A stretch of 41,381 nucleotides of DNA, taken from positions 1 through 41,381 of the forward strand of contig CALVHR010000018.1 in the NCBI GenBank assembly GCA_944328495.1, given 5' to 3'. Source of the stretch: an uncultured Clostridia bacterium (GTDB lineage: Bacteria > Bacillota > Clostridia > Christensenellales > Borkfalkiaceae). The notes under the pieces are model-generated. The model was not told the origin of the DNA, made no database searches, and saw nothing but the letters and a program-made list of their open reading frames with translations. A program made the position numbers and the translations under genes. This document shows, piece after piece, positions 41,311 through 41,381 of the stretch; within the stretch, counting starts at the first letter, position 1; every line of letters starts with the position of its first letter.

Positions 41311-41381
41311 ATAAAGAGTTTACAACTATGGACAAAAATAAACTCCTGTAATACAATTGAGGCGACTGACAATCGCAACAA

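Noticed and set aside
1-41381. tRNA or rRNA genes
   Set aside because: I saw no cloverleaf-like segment with a TTCGANTC-type arm or rRNA-like sequence in the intergenic regions.

Overview
The window looks like chromosomal DNA of a Firmicute of the class Clostridia with a mid-range GC content, perhaps a gut or anaerobic lineage. The evidence is the Bacillus/Clostridium-type gene order (yicC-rpoZ-priA-def-fmt-rsmB-rlmN-rpe-thiN-spoVM-rpmB-yloU-fakA-recG), yqzL next to recO, a short HisG paired with HisZ, a clostridial-type pyruvate phosphate dikinase, strong AGGAGG ribosome sites and sigma-A-like promoters. The exact family is inference. A spoVM candidate suggests spore-forming ancestry.

Layout. 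1-800: the 3' part of an IS30-family transposase. 826-1543: rpsU with its promoter and terminator, then an unknown 131-residue protein. 1494-5492: an ArsR-type regulator with a large C-terminal domain, divergent from a secreted sialidase-like lipoprotein; a palindrome sits between the two promoters. 5562-8367 (minus strand): an AraC-type regulator, a TIM-barrel sugar isomerase and a Gfo/Idh/MocA dehydrogenase, probably a carbohydrate module. 8525-26718: a dense housekeeping block for DNA repair and replication (pcrA, ligA, priA, recG), RNA and translation (yicC, rpoZ, def, fmt, rsmB, rlmN, rpmB) and metabolism (rpe, thiN, fakA). 26840-33205: a nine-gene histidine operon hisZGDBHAF-IE without hisC or a histidinol phosphatase; hisIE is a fusion. 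33611-35565: an HMGL-type aldolase, yqzL and recO. 35704-40150: two lipoproteins flanking ppdK. 40229-41276: an AT-rich 1-kb cassette (a broken SLOG-type gene and an XRE regulator) bracketed by identical 48-bp direct repeats that are themselves terminators. A short palindrome lies at the right edge.

The most unusual features are non-coding. A ~375-bp element built of consecutive hairpins is present twice in opposite orientation (16487-16865 and 33216-33590). Its two copies show paired substitutions in one stem, which supports selection on structure. The second is the 1-kb cassette with terminator-like direct repeats exactly 1000 bp apart. Two microproteins are easily overlooked: a SpoVM-like 25-mer overlapping thiN, and a YqzL-like 35-mer. 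All identifications come from reading motifs and gene order; no database search was run.
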